This document shows positions 9,995 to 17,460 of a DNA stretch of 64,000 bases, one piece after another. Position numbers and translations under genes: made by a program. Position 1 is the first letter of the stretch. Every line of letters starts with the position of its first letter. The notes below the pieces were generated by a model. The model had not been told where the DNA came from. It made no database searches and was given only the letters and a program-made list of their open reading frames with translations. The DNA comes from Bacteroidota bacterium (GTDB lineage: Bacteria; Bacteroidota; Bacteroidia; Bacteroidales; UBA10428), in the NCBI GenBank assembly GCA_016699695.1, contig CP065006.1:372001-436000 (forward strand), in the 5' to 3' direction.

Positions 9995-11698
9995 ATGGAT
10001 TTTTGGTACTTCACACCGGTAGCAATCGTTTACTTTCTGGCATCAGGAATTTCGATCTTTGTAAGCATCGCCGCCTGGCGCATGCATCCTGTGCGGGGAG
10101 CCCGTTTGTTCAGTGTTATGATGATGCTAGTGACTATCTGGGTATTGTCCTACTCCCTGGGCACATTTTCTACAAATTTCGAGTTTAAAATTCTTATGTT
10201 GAAGCTCGAATACCTTGGCATGGCAGGAGCCGTTTACCTCTGGCTGGTATTTGTAGCCATCTATACTCAGTACGATTTTCTTCTTAAACCCTGGGTACTG
10301 ATCAGTATTGGCATTATTCCGTTGTTCACTATTTATAATATTCTTCAGGCACCAAACGATACTTTAATTCACGAAGCATACATTATTGAAGAAGTAAAAG
10401 GAATACTCACTTTTAAAAAAAACTTCACCGGTGGGTTTTATCTATGGACAGCACATTCCTACCTGATGATGCTTACCGGAATTTTATTTCTGGTTTTACG
10501 CATTGTTAGAATGCCGAAAGCTATGCACCGTCAGTTGTATTTTCTGGTATCGGCTATACTTATCATCATTTTTCCGAATATCTTTTTTATTGTCGATAAC
10601 AACCCCATCGAACCTTTCGACCCTACCCCCCTTGCGCTGGTGGTTGTCGGAATACTATTTCTGACATCCATTTTTTATCACAAATTTCTCGATGTAGCCC
10701 CTGTAGCGCACGAATTGGTTTTTAAAAATATGAAAAGCGGGGTTATCATCACCGACTCCCGCCTGTCGGTAATCGAAACAAATCCGGCCGTAAAAATAAT
10801 CCTGAATAAACAAGACAAAGAATTGCTGGGTGCTCACCTGTTTTCTATTCTACCTTTTCTCAAAAAAATGATTGACCCTGCGTTTAATACTCCAGAAGTA
10901 AATGCAGAAATTGGATTAGGCGATGACAACCGAACCTATGAGGTTAAGATTACCCCATTCCGAGATAAATCGAATAATCCCTATGGACTGGTAATTGTGT
11001 TATGGGACATAACCGAACAGAAACAAGCTTTGTCCGAACTTGATGCCTACGCACGCACTGTTGCTCACGATTTAAAAAGTCCACTTGGACAAATGATAGG
11101 TATTGCAAAACTGCTGAAAGAAGGACTTATACCGGACTCCGAAAAAGACGATTACCTTTCCAATCTTTTAGGTACTGGAGAAAAAGCAAAAGATATTATC
11201 GATGGACTGCTTATGCTTGCTAAGTTGCGAAATATCGAAAGCATGGAAGTATCGTCCTTAAATATGGAAAAGATTGTACAGTCGGCCATTGTGAGGCTTA
11301 CTGACAAAATCAACAAGTTCGAGGTGGTAATTAATCAGCCTACTCATTGGATAAGTTCAAAAGGCAATAGTTTATGGATTGAAGAAGTATGGTTTAATCT
11401 TCTTAGCAATGCCATTAAATACGGAGGAAGCCCACCTTCGATACAAATTGATGGCACAATCGAAAACAACATGGCTGTTTGGAGTGTGACAGACAATGGA
11501 CTGGCTTTAAACCTTAACGAGCAAAAAGAAATTTTCAACGAGTTCAGCAGAGTGCACCCTCAAAAAGATACCATAAAAGGGCACGGATTGGGATTGCCCA
11601 TTGTAAAGCGAATTGTGGCCAAATCCGGCGGAGAGGTAGGGATTAGAAACAACCAGAACAACAAAGGAAATACCTTCTACTTTAGCTTACCCCTTTAA
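9995..11698 (+). CDS. Sensor histidine kinase with 7TM-type N-terminus and PAS domain
   Basis: 567 residues from the ATG at 9995; a TTG 159 bases upstream would add a non-conserved extension. The first 235 residues contain seven hydrophobic segments, as in the histidine-kinase N-terminal 7TM region. A PAS domain follows at about 240-345 (MKSGVIITDSRLSVIETNP). The HisKA region has the H-box with phospho-acceptor His in ARTVAHDLKSPLGQM. The ATPase domain shows the N-box NLLSNAIKYGG and G2-box GHGLGLPIVKRIV. The G1-box reads TDNGLAL in place of the usual DNGxGI, a small deviation. No response regulator is adjacent; it is divergent from the CsgG-SpoIIE operon, a possible functional partner. Inner membrane, ATP-dependent autophosphorylation expected. 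Confidence 0.87.
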   Translation: MDFWYFTPVAIVYFLASGISIFVSIAAWRMHPVRGARLFSVMMMLVTIWVLSYSLGTFSTNFEFKILMLKLEYLGMAGAVYLWLVFVAIYTQYDFLLKPWVLISIGIIPLFTIYNILQAPNDTLIHEAYIIEEVKGILTFKKNFTGGFYLWTAHSYLMMLTGILFLVLRIVRMPKAMHRQLYFLVSAILIIIFPNIFFIVDNNPIEPFDPTPLALVVVGILFLTSIFYHKFLDVAPVAHELVFKNMKSGVIITDSRLSVIETNPAVKIILNKQDKELLGAHLFSILPFLKKMIDPAFNTPEVNAEIGLGDDNRTYEVKITPFRDKSNNPYGLVIVLWDITEQKQALSELDAYARTVAHDLKSPLGQMIGIAKLLKEGLIPDSEKDDYLSNLLGTGEKAKDIIDGLLMLAKLRNIESMEVSSLNMEKIVQSAIVRLTDKINKFEVVINQPTHWISSKGNSLWIEEVWFNLLSNAIKYGGSPPSIQIDGTIENNMAVWSVTDNGLALNLNEQKEIFNEFSRVHPQKDTIKGHGLGLPIVKRIVAKSGGEVGIRNNQNNKGNTFYFSLPL

Positions 11699-11705
11699 TG
11701 AAGCT

Positions 11706-11765
11706 CCCCGCAGCAAGCTGGCGGGGTATCTGCAAAGGATTTTATTTTATTCGCCTCAAGAGGCG
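11706..11765. repeat. REP-like pair of palindromes
   Basis: Just after the kinase stop there are two GC-rich hairpins: 11706-11726 (CCCCGC, AGC/GCT, GCGGGG with a one-base bulge) and 11752-11765 (CGCCTC-AA-GAGGCG). Both are followed by GGGGTAT. The minus-strand sequence ATACCCCGCC repeated next to palindromes is typical of dispersed REP elements. It may also end the kinase transcript, although no T-run follows. Confidence 0.5.
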
Positions 11766-11860
11766 GGGTATTTACCCGCGCACCCGCTTTCTGTCCCATT
11801 GTAAACGGGATTCGACTATAAAAATTCATTTCGTGAACTCATGAAATTAAAGTCTCACGA

Positions 11861-11889
11861 ATAAAAAAACCCCTCATACGAAGGGGTTT
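11861..11889 (-). terminator. Rho-independent terminator, probably the original tRNA-Arg terminator
   Basis: AAACCCC (11867-11873) pairs with GGGGTTT (11883-11889); on the minus strand the stem is followed by seven T residues. It sits directly beyond the tRNA-Arg 3' fragment, so before the element inserted it would have lain just downstream of the complete tRNA gene. Confidence 0.75.
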
Positions 11890-11892
11890 CGA

Positions 11893-11942
11893 TGTGATCT
11901 CGGCGCGATTCGAACGCGCGACCCACAGCTTAGAAGGCTGTT
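11893..11942. repeat. Attachment-site direct repeat (left), 3' half of tRNA-Arg
   Basis: Fifty bases identical to 17740-17789. They cover the tRNA-Arg 3' end through T-arm and variable loop to the anticodon loop; the next base differs (T here, G at right). This is the fragment left at the distal end of the element. Confidence 0.93.
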
Positions 11943-12024
11943 TTTTACATTTTATGGGTATTTCCGAACAATTTTGAATGTGTTATATATCAATATTTTA
12001 ATGGCATTTAGTTTGTGAATGTTT

Positions 12025-12054
12025 ATTGAAATTTGTGATAATTTATTAAATTTG
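12025..12054 (+). promoter_or_regulatory. Candidate Bacteroidota promoter for the integrase operon
   Basis: TAAATTTG at 12047-12054 matches the TANNTTTG -7 element, with ATTG at 12025-12028 placed 18 bases upstream as a weak -33 element. The predicted start of transcription falls inside the palindromic site that follows. Confidence 0.45.
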
Positions 12055-12055
12055 T

Positions 12056-12084
12056 TGCAACCATGTTGCACCCGATTGCAACAT
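12056..12084. promoter_or_regulatory. Alternating TGCAAC half-sites, probable operator or integrase/excisionase site
   Basis: TGCAAC-CAT-GTTGCA (12056-12070) is a perfect palindrome; its right arm also pairs with TGCAACAT at 12077-12084 (ATGTTGCA-cccgat-TGCAACAT). Three arms thus alternate in orientation. The 15-base palindrome recurs exactly at 17697-17711 near the other end of the element. Its position right after a -7 element suggests autoregulation. Confidence 0.5.
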
Positions 12085-12098
12085 TAATGAAATAACAA

Positions 12099-12329
12099 AT
12101 GGAAAAAATAATTCAAATTAATATTAATGTTTGTGGGAACAATAACCAATTTGAGAATATTGGCAACCAGGTTCAACAGCTTTTAATATTCAATACTAAT
12201 ATGGAGTTAATGAACTTCATTGATAGGGCAAAACGTCTTATTCAAAGCAGTAATATAGAATTGCCAGAAAAATCTTTTTTATTAGGTGGTTTAGAGAAAT
12301 TACGGAATAATAATTATTTAAAGTCTTAG
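12099..12329 (+). CDS. Small protein of unknown function, first gene of the element
   Basis: 76 residues. The N-terminus alternates Ile and polar residues (IIQININVCGNNNQFENIG), then a helical segment with several Lys and Asn. No signal peptide, membrane helix or known DNA-binding motif was recognised. The stop lies 3 bases before the integrase ATG, so the two are very likely cotranslated. Gene position between the operator-like repeats and integrase would suit a regulator or a recombination directionality factor, but that is a guess. AT-rich codon use matches the rest of the element. Confidence 0.6.
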   Translation: MEKIIQININVCGNNNQFENIGNQVQQLLIFNTNMELMNFIDRAKRLIQSSNIELPEKSFLLGGLEKLRNNNYLKS

Positions 12330-12332
12330 GCA

Positions 12333-13547
12333 ATGGCAAGCGTTAAAGTCATGCTGCTTTCCTGGAAAAAATTAAATAATGGAGAAAATCCAATAGCTTT
12401 AAGGATAATAAAGGACAGAAAGCGCAAATTAATATCAATAGGGCATTCGTGTTCAGAAGAACTTTGGGACGATAACAACAAGGATAATAAAGTCAAAAAG
12501 GAACATCCAAATTCTAAAAGAATAAATCTATTAATCAGAAGCAAAATAAACGATGCTGAAAGGTTAATACTACAATATGAAGAAGAAAAAAGGGATTACA
12601 CACTTGAAGAAATTGCAAGAATACTAACCAACCGGAAAACGACAATCACAGTCTTAAAATTTCACGATGAATTAATAGAACGCTTTAATAAAACTAACAA
12701 GCTGGGAAACGCCAGGGTATATAATGATTCAAAACGTTCATTAAAAAAATTCAATAACGATAAAGATTTCTATTTTTCTGATATTACTTATTCATTTCTT
12801 AAGCGATACGAAAGATATTTTAGGGAACACGAAGCTAAGGAAACAGCTATCTCATATTATATGCGCACCCTTAGAGCTGTTTATAATACGGCATTAAAAG
12901 AAGGATATTGCAAAAAAGAAAATTACCCTTTTATTGAATATAAAATTTCGGACTTAAATACTAAAACGGCTAAGAGAGCATTAAGTAAAGATATTATTCA
13001 AAAAATTGCAGCATTAAAGCTTACTGAAGAAAAATATATACATGCCCGTAATTACTTTTTGTTTAGTTATTATAATATGGGGTTAAACTTTACGGACCTT
13101 GCCCGGCTAAAATGGTCCAATATAGTTGATGGCAGACTGCAATACCAGAGGGCTAAAACTGCTAAAATATACGGAATAAAGATTTTAGAGCCAGCTTTAA
13201 AGGTATTAGATTACTATAAAGAAAAGTATTACCAGGGTAATAACGGATATATTTTTCCAATACTTAGCGAGGATCATAAAACTGAAACGAGTATAAGAAA
13301 CCGGATTCACAAAATTATAGGGCAAGTAAATAAAAACCTTAAAGAACTGCCTGGATTGAATGAACCAAACCTGAATTTAACAACCTATGTTGCCCGCCAT
13401 TCATGGGCAACCATAATGAAAAAAAGCGGCGTTTCTACTTCAATTATCAGCGCCGACTTAGGGCACGACAGCGAAAGAACCACTCAGGTATATTTGGATT
13501 CGTTTGAAAATGAAGTTTTGGACGAAGCAAATAAAAATATTTTATAA
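12333..13547 (+). CDS. Tyrosine recombinase / integrase
   Basis: 404 residues. N-terminal arm-binding segment (about 1-105), SAM-like core-binding domain (about 110-215) and C-terminal catalytic domain. Visible catalytic residues: Arg355 in YVARHSWAT, His378 in LGHDSERT and the nucleophile Tyr387 in TQVYLDSF; a Lys lies in the beta-hairpin around RAKTAKIYG. The His that normally sits three residues before Arg355 is Tyr, a substitution I associate with Bacteroidota integrases. The first catalytic Arg is not obvious: where RGM-type motifs are usual, this protein has NMGLNFTDLARL. It should catalyse integration into the tRNA-Arg 3' half and excision. A terminator follows at 13663. Confidence 0.93.
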   Translation: MASVKVMLLSWKKLNNGENPIALRIIKDRKRKLISIGHSCSEELWDDNNKDNKVKKEHPNSKRINLLIRSKINDAERLILQYEEEKRDYTLEEIARILTNRKTTITVLKFHDELIERFNKTNKLGNARVYNDSKRSLKKFNNDKDFYFSDITYSFLKRYERYFREHEAKETAISYYMRTLRAVYNTALKEGYCKKENYPFIEYKISDLNTKTAKRALSKDIIQKIAALKLTEEKYIHARNYFLFSYYNMGLNFTDLARLKWSNIVDGRLQYQRAKTAKIYGIKILEPALKVLDYYKEKYYQGNNGYIFPILSEDHKTETSIRNRIHKIIGQVNKNLKELPGLNEPNLNLTTYVARHSWATIMKKSGVSTSIISADLGHDSERTTQVYLDSFENEVLDEANKNIL

Positions 13548-13662
13548 ATAGGACGAATATAACATCTGAAAAAAAACAGTGTTTTGTCCTTTTTGTAATT
13601 TGTTGTAATATTTGTAATACGAATATATAAATACCTGTAAAACAATAATTTAAATTAATGAT

Positions 13663-13699
13663 AACGATACATATTCAATTATATGTATCGTTTTTTTTA
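13663..13699 (+). terminator. Rho-independent terminator after integrase
   Basis: A perfect 12-bp stem (13663-13674 with 13681-13692), loop TCAATT, followed by a run of T residues. It separates the integrase unit from the downstream replication/regulation genes. Confidence 0.85.
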
Positions 13700-13780
13700 T
13701 CTCTTAAAATTATCATGTTACTGAATATCAATATTATATACATTTATTTATATGTCTTTTAATTTGCCTTTTGAAGGCTT

Positions 13781-13788
13781 TAGATTTG
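13781..13788 (+). promoter_or_regulatory. Candidate -7 element for the RHH-HTH-VapE operon
   Basis: TAGATTTG matches TANNTTTG and lies 27 bases before the first start codon. The nearest upstream TTTG (13763-13766) is only 14 bases away, shorter than usual. Confidence 0.35.
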
Positions 13789-13815
13789 GTGCGTTAAACA
13801 AATATTTATACAAAC

Positions 13816-13998
13816 ATGAAAACAACGATTAAACTACCAGCATCAGAAAACAAGGATAAGATTTTGGCAATTAAGATTTCTAAAACTGAACAGGCAGAAT
13901 TAAAAAAGTTTTGCTTAAAGCATAAAATCAATCAGACCGACTTAGTAAGATATTCGCTAAAGTCATTACTCCCAATTTTTAATAAACAACTATTATGA
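13816..13998 (+). CDS. Ribbon-helix-helix (CopG/Arc-like) DNA-binding protein
   Basis: 60 residues. A beta-strand-like segment (ILAIKISKTEQAELKKFC) followed by two helices (LKHKINQTDLVRYSLKSLL) fits a ribbon-helix-helix fold, which binds DNA as a dimer through the strand. Its last codons overlap the ATG of the next gene by four bases (ATGA), so translation is coupled. It resembles the second small regulator of the element at 16159 in length and layout. Probably a transcriptional repressor or copy-control protein of the element; the target is unknown, though the TGCAAC palindromes are candidates. Confidence 0.7.
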   Translation: MKTTIKLPASENKDKILAIKISKTEQAELKKFCLKHKINQTDLVRYSLKSLLPIFNKQLL

Positions 13999-14300
13999 TA
14001 AACAAGTCAGAATTAAAAGACTTGCTTAAAGAGGTTATGACACCTATCATAAGCGAGAGTATTGATAAAGCTTTAAAGGCTAATTTCAAAAGACCCGATG
14101 AAACAGAAAATGAATGGGTAAACTTTAAAGAGGCACAAAAAATTCTTAGAGATATGCCCAGGGGCACCCTTTACGCCTTGTCAAGCAAAAACTTAATTCC
14201 AAAAAGTAAACGAGGGCGAAGGGTATATTTTAAGAAAAGCGATTTATATACCTATCTAAATAAGGGTAGTATTCCGAGTATTTATGAGACAATTGAATAA
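13995..14300 (+). CDS. Excisionase/MerR-like helix-turn-helix protein
   Basis: 101 residues. The N-terminal 40 residues are amphipathic and helical. The C-terminal part (about 42-95) is a winged HTH of the excisionase/HTH_17 type: VNFKEAQKILRDMPRGTLYAL, then LIPKSKRGRRVYFKKSDLYTYL, the basic wing and helix typical for the family. Such proteins in Bacteroidota mobile elements regulate excision or replication. It sits between an RHH protein (four-base overlap) and VapE (3-base gap), so the three form one operon. Confidence 0.82.
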   Translation: MINKSELKDLLKEVMTPIISESIDKALKANFKRPDETENEWVNFKEAQKILRDMPRGTLYALSSKNLIPKSKRGRRVYFKKSDLYTYLNKGSIPSIYETIE

Positions 14301-14303
14301 GAA

Positions 14304-15533
14304 ATGACACCAAAAGAAAATCTTATTTCTGATACTCCAGTAATTAGCTTAAAAGCTCAAAAAAATACTGGAATTGATATAATGTCAAAGACTGAAATTG
14401 TAATTGAATCCTGTTATGAGATACGATATAACAAAGTATCACTTGATTTTGAAAGTAGGATTATAAACAGCGATGATAATTATAGTACATTAAATATTGA
14501 CGATCTCTTTGTTTTTCTTATAAAGAACGGGGTAAATATCACGAAGGACAAACTCATTTCTCTTTTAAAGTCAAGTTTTATAAAAAACTATGATCCTATT
14601 GATGAATATTTTGATAAGCTGCCAAATTGGGATGGCCGAGATTATATTTCTGAATTAGCAGATTATTTTGAATTGGAAAATGAAAATGAAAAGCCAATAT
14701 TCAAAAAGCATCTTAAAAAACATTTTGTGCGAGTTATCGCCTGCGCAAAAGACTCCAAATTTGTTAATAAACAAGCGTTTATAATTATAAGCTTTGAACA
14801 AAATACAGGCAAAACATACTTTTGTCGTTGGACTTGTCCCCCGAAACTTTCTGATTATATAGCCGAAGATATTAGTACAGATAAGGACAGCCGCATATTA
14901 TTGACAAAAAATCTGCTTATTAATATTGATGAATTAGCAGTAATGAGTAAAAAGGATATTGACAGTTTAAAAGCTTTATTTTCAAAACAACAAATTAATG
15001 AACGCTTGCCTTATGATAGAAAGAACAGTATTCTACCCCGTAGATGTTCCTTTATAGGTTCAACAAATAAAACCGATTTTTTGACTGATGAATCTGGGAG
15101 TGTAAGATGGGTTTGTTTCGAGATTAAAAAAATTAATAAGGATTACAGTAAGAAAATATCAATTGATAGTTTGTATTCTCAATCAATGGCGCTATATAAA
15201 ACATACAAATCAAACCCGGAAGAATTTGATTGTCAACTTAGTCCTGAAGAAATTATTGAAAACGAGAGAAGAAATAAAAAATATCAAGCAATAACCATGG
15301 AGCGGGAACTTATTGAAATGCACTTTAAACCCGACGAGAAAAGACATCCCGCAAATTTTAAGACTGCAACCGAAATTATTATGCGCATTAATACCCTCAC
15401 TGAAGGTGAGTTTAAAAATAAACTAAATAATGTTCAGATAGGAAAAGCGTTAAGCATGTTAAAATATCCCAAAGGAAAAGATAAAAATGATAGGTATGGA
15501 TATTTTATAATTGACCAGTTAGTACTTACCTAA
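14304..15533 (+). CDS. VapE/VirE-family P-loop ATPase, replication-associated
   Basis: 409 residues. The family's lead-in motif is present at about 97-115 (YDPIDEYFDKLPNWDGRDYI). Walker A lies at 164-171 (FEQNTGKT), Walker B at about 204-210 (LLINIDE), and the sensor/arginine region later in RRCSFIGSTNKTDFL, then DESGSVRWVCFEI. VapE-type proteins are helicase-like ATPases found in phage satellites, prophages and integrated plasmids, where they act with a primase in replication. No primase domain precedes the ATPase here; the first 90 residues are poorly conserved, so it may rely on a host or helper primase. It is followed by a 240-base noncoding stretch that could be its origin. Confidence 0.87.
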   Translation: MTPKENLISDTPVISLKAQKNTGIDIMSKTEIVIESCYEIRYNKVSLDFESRIINSDDNYSTLNIDDLFVFLIKNGVNITKDKLISLLKSSFIKNYDPIDEYFDKLPNWDGRDYISELADYFELENENEKPIFKKHLKKHFVRVIACAKDSKFVNKQAFIIISFEQNTGKTYFCRWTCPPKLSDYIAEDISTDKDSRILLTKNLLINIDELAVMSKKDIDSLKALFSKQQINERLPYDRKNSILPRRCSFIGSTNKTDFLTDESGSVRWVCFEIKKINKDYSKKISIDSLYSQSMALYKTYKSNPEEFDCQLSPEEIIENERRNKKYQAITMERELIEMHFKPDEKRHPANFKTATEIIMRINTLTEGEFKNKLNNVQIGKALSMLKYPKGKDKNDRYGYFIIDQLVLT

Positions 15534-15775
15534 GTTACCGGAAACATATAATTAATTGATATACTGTTATATAAATCGGTAAGATAAATAATATTTAAGT
15601 TTCCATTTAGCTACCGTTGATAATTAAATTAAATAATATTTTAAAAGGGTAAGAAAACATAAGCAATTTACTTTCCTACTTATAAGGCTTATATAGTAAG
15701 TGATTTAAAGGGTTTCGGTAGGAAGGTAACTTATTTTTTAAAATCAAAAATTAAATATTAAAAAGTCGAAATAAG
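15534..15775. other. AT-rich noncoding stretch downstream of VapE, possible replication origin
   Basis: About 240 bases without a gene. Short related words recur in both orientations: TTACCGGAAAC near 15535, CGGTAAGATA near 15572, GCTACCG near 15611, GGGTAAGAAAAC near 15648, TTTCCTACTT near 15671 and TTTCGGTAGGAAGGTAAC near 15714. Degenerate iterons next to a VapE gene would suit an origin, but the repeats are imperfect. Confidence 0.3.
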
Positions 15776-15994
15776 ATGACCCAAAGAATTTATAATATAA
15801 TCGTATTTACAGGCAATAAGACCATCGGAAATTGTGGATTCATTAAATATAGGAAGGTGCAAAGAATAGACCGATTCAGAGATTTTATATCAAAGAAATT
15901 TCCAGACTGGGTTTTTATGAATATTTATGATCAGAAAACTAAAGAAAAACTCTACACCATTAAAAAAAGCGGTCATCTTATTTCGACCTTTTAA
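15776..15994 (+). CDS. Small protein of unknown function (element cargo)
   Basis: 72 residues, basic, with alternating hydrophobic residues in the first third (IYNIIVFTGN) and a pattern suggesting a small alpha/beta fold (VQRIDRFRDFISKKFPDWVF). No known motif was recognised. It stands alone between the possible origin and a hairpin at 16003, on the same strand as all genes of the element. Codon use is as AT-rich as its neighbours. Confidence 0.55.
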   Translation: MTQRIYNIIVFTGNKTIGNCGFIKYRKVQRIDRFRDFISKKFPDWVFMNIYDQKTKEKLYTIKKSGHLISTF

Positions 15995-16002
15995 AAGAAA
16001 TA

Positions 16003-16031
16003 CCCCCGAACCGTTCGCACGATATCGAGGG
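16003..16031 (+). terminator. Imperfect hairpin, possible terminator
   Basis: CCCCCGA (16003-16009) can pair with TCGAGGG (16025-16031) with one mismatch; only a short, interrupted T-rich stretch follows. It lies just after the small gene at 15776. Confidence 0.35.
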
Positions 16032-16158
16032 CATCTTATTTCTGATTCAAATATACAAAATAAATTCAATTAAACAAATAAATAATTGATATTCTGATGT
16101 ATACAATCTTGTCCTTTGGTTTTCTTCATTGAAAAATTATGTTTACAGGAAAAACAAG

Positions 16159-16314
16159 ATGAATCTGCAAGCCCTAAATAAAACAATATCTTTTCGACTT
16201 GATGAAAAGGATAAAAAACAATTAAATCATTATTGTTTGGAAAGGAATATTTCTAAAAGTCAATTTTTTAGAGAGTTATCAAAGGAACTATTAGTGAAAA
16301 TTAATTATAAATAA
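16159..16314 (+). CDS. Second ribbon-helix-helix-like regulator
   Basis: 51 residues from the ATG at 16159; a TTG at 16129 in frame is less likely. The layout is strand (KTISFRLDEKDKKQLNHYC) then helix-turn-helix (LERNISKSQFFRELSKELL), as in Arc/CopG-type DNA-binding proteins and much like the protein at 13816. It ends 16 bases before the ATP-grasp gene, so the two are probably one transcription unit, suggesting that it controls expression of the ligase. I considered a peptide precursor for the ATP-grasp enzyme, but the RHH pattern is the better explanation. Confidence 0.6.
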   Translation: MNLQALNKTISFRLDEKDKKQLNHYCLERNISKSQFFRELSKELLVKINYK

Positions 16315-16330
16315 TTAAAGCCATAAAATT

Positions 16331-17407
16331 ATGAAACAAAGTTTAAACATTCTTATCTTATCCGGAACCAACCAGGAGAAACTAATTGAAACTTGCCGTA
16401 AAAGAGGGCACAATCCAATACTTAAAAATCCTACTGATTTTAATCTATACATTTCTGATAGTGTAAACGGCTTTGATGCTATATACGATGACGTTGAAGG
16501 GAATCGGGTAAAAATAAAAGATATCGATGCCTGTATTACAAGAATTGGAAGTAATCGTGAATATGCAACAAACATAATTGAACACCTGCAAATGAACCTC
16601 GGTATTTTTTGCGTTCAAAGTGGTACAGCTATAAACAATTGTGCTGATAAATTTAAGGCAGCACAAAAGTTTTCACAAAATGGGATTAAAGTCCCGAAGC
16701 AATGGTATGCCTTCAGTCCCGGAAACATAAAGTTTATGATTGAAAAGCTTGGTAAATTACCCGTCATTCTAAAAGAAATTACAGGCTCAAAAGGTGCAGG
16801 AATAATAATACTGGAAAGCCCTTTGCAAACTAATATGACCCTTGAAAGTTATTATCGAAAAGGTGTTAAAATAATACTTCAAGAGTTCATTAGCAATGGT
16901 GGAAAAGATGAACGTCATATTGTTGTCGGTGATAAAGTTGTTTGCAGTATGGAAAGACAGGCACCTAAATCAGATATCAGGGCAAATGTAAGTTTAAGCG
17001 GTATTGGTAAAAAAATCGATGCCGACAACGAAACAAAAGACATTTGTGTAAAAATGGCTCAATCTATTCCGGGTTTAAATTTTGCAGGGTGCGATGTAAT
17101 GAAAATACTCGACAGCGAGGGCAAAGCAAAGATTTATGCAATTGAAATCAATTCAAACCCTGGTGAAAAAATAATTGATGTAACCGGACACAATTATTTT
17201 GATGATCTGGTTGAGTTTGTAGAAGCTAATTATAATAAAAGAACAAACCAGCTTAATAGTTCAATTATAGATAGTATCTATAATTCAGATGTACTAAATA
17301 AACCTGTCAACAATTATTCGGATTTAGAATCTGCAAATGCATTTTGCAGAGCAAATCCCGAAAATATTAATGAATGCATAAAGGCATTGACTTCAGTAAA
17401 ATTTTAA
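16331..17407 (+). CDS. RimK-like ATP-grasp ligase carried by the element
   Basis: 358 residues. An N-terminal pre-ATP-grasp domain (1-118, opening NILILSGTNQEKLIETC) and an ATP-grasp domain (119-300). Matches to RimK by motif: VPKQW at 121, Lys148 in PVILKE, the glycine loop GSKGAG at 152-157, QEF at 184-186, ERHIVVGDKVV at 194-204, Arg217 in DIRANV, GLNFAGCD at 248-255, and the metal-binding EINSNPG at 272-278. RimK enzymes add glutamate to the C-terminus of ribosomal protein S6 or join other acidic amino acids to peptides. About 55 residues beyond residue 303 are extra and unlike RimK. The substrate is unknown. Being the only apparent metabolic cargo on the element, it may alter a host or phage protein; that is inference. 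Confidence 0.87.
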   Translation: MKQSLNILILSGTNQEKLIETCRKRGHNPILKNPTDFNLYISDSVNGFDAIYDDVEGNRVKIKDIDACITRIGSNREYATNIIEHLQMNLGIFCVQSGTAINNCADKFKAAQKFSQNGIKVPKQWYAFSPGNIKFMIEKLGKLPVILKEITGSKGAGIIILESPLQTNMTLESYYRKGVKIILQEFISNGGKDERHIVVGDKVVCSMERQAPKSDIRANVSLSGIGKKIDADNETKDICVKMAQSIPGLNFAGCDVMKILDSEGKAKIYAIEINSNPGEKIIDVTGHNYFDDLVEFVEANYNKRTNQLNSSIIDSIYNSDVLNKPVNNYSDLESANAFCRANPENINECIKALTSVKF

Positions 17408-17432
17408 ATACAATTTATTTAAGAATATTAAT

Positions 17433-17460
17433 AAAGGTATGCTTAGGCGTGCCTTTTTTT
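17433..17460 (+). terminator. Rho-independent terminator after the ATP-grasp gene
   Basis: A ten-pair stem with two G-T pairs (17433-17442 with 17447-17456), loop TTAG, followed by T residues. Confidence 0.8.

Noticed and set aside
16129..16314. Possible precursor peptide for the ATP-grasp enzyme (graspetide-like system)
   Set aside because: The sequence has the strand-helix-helix pattern of an RHH regulator and lacks a repeated acidic/Thr core motif.
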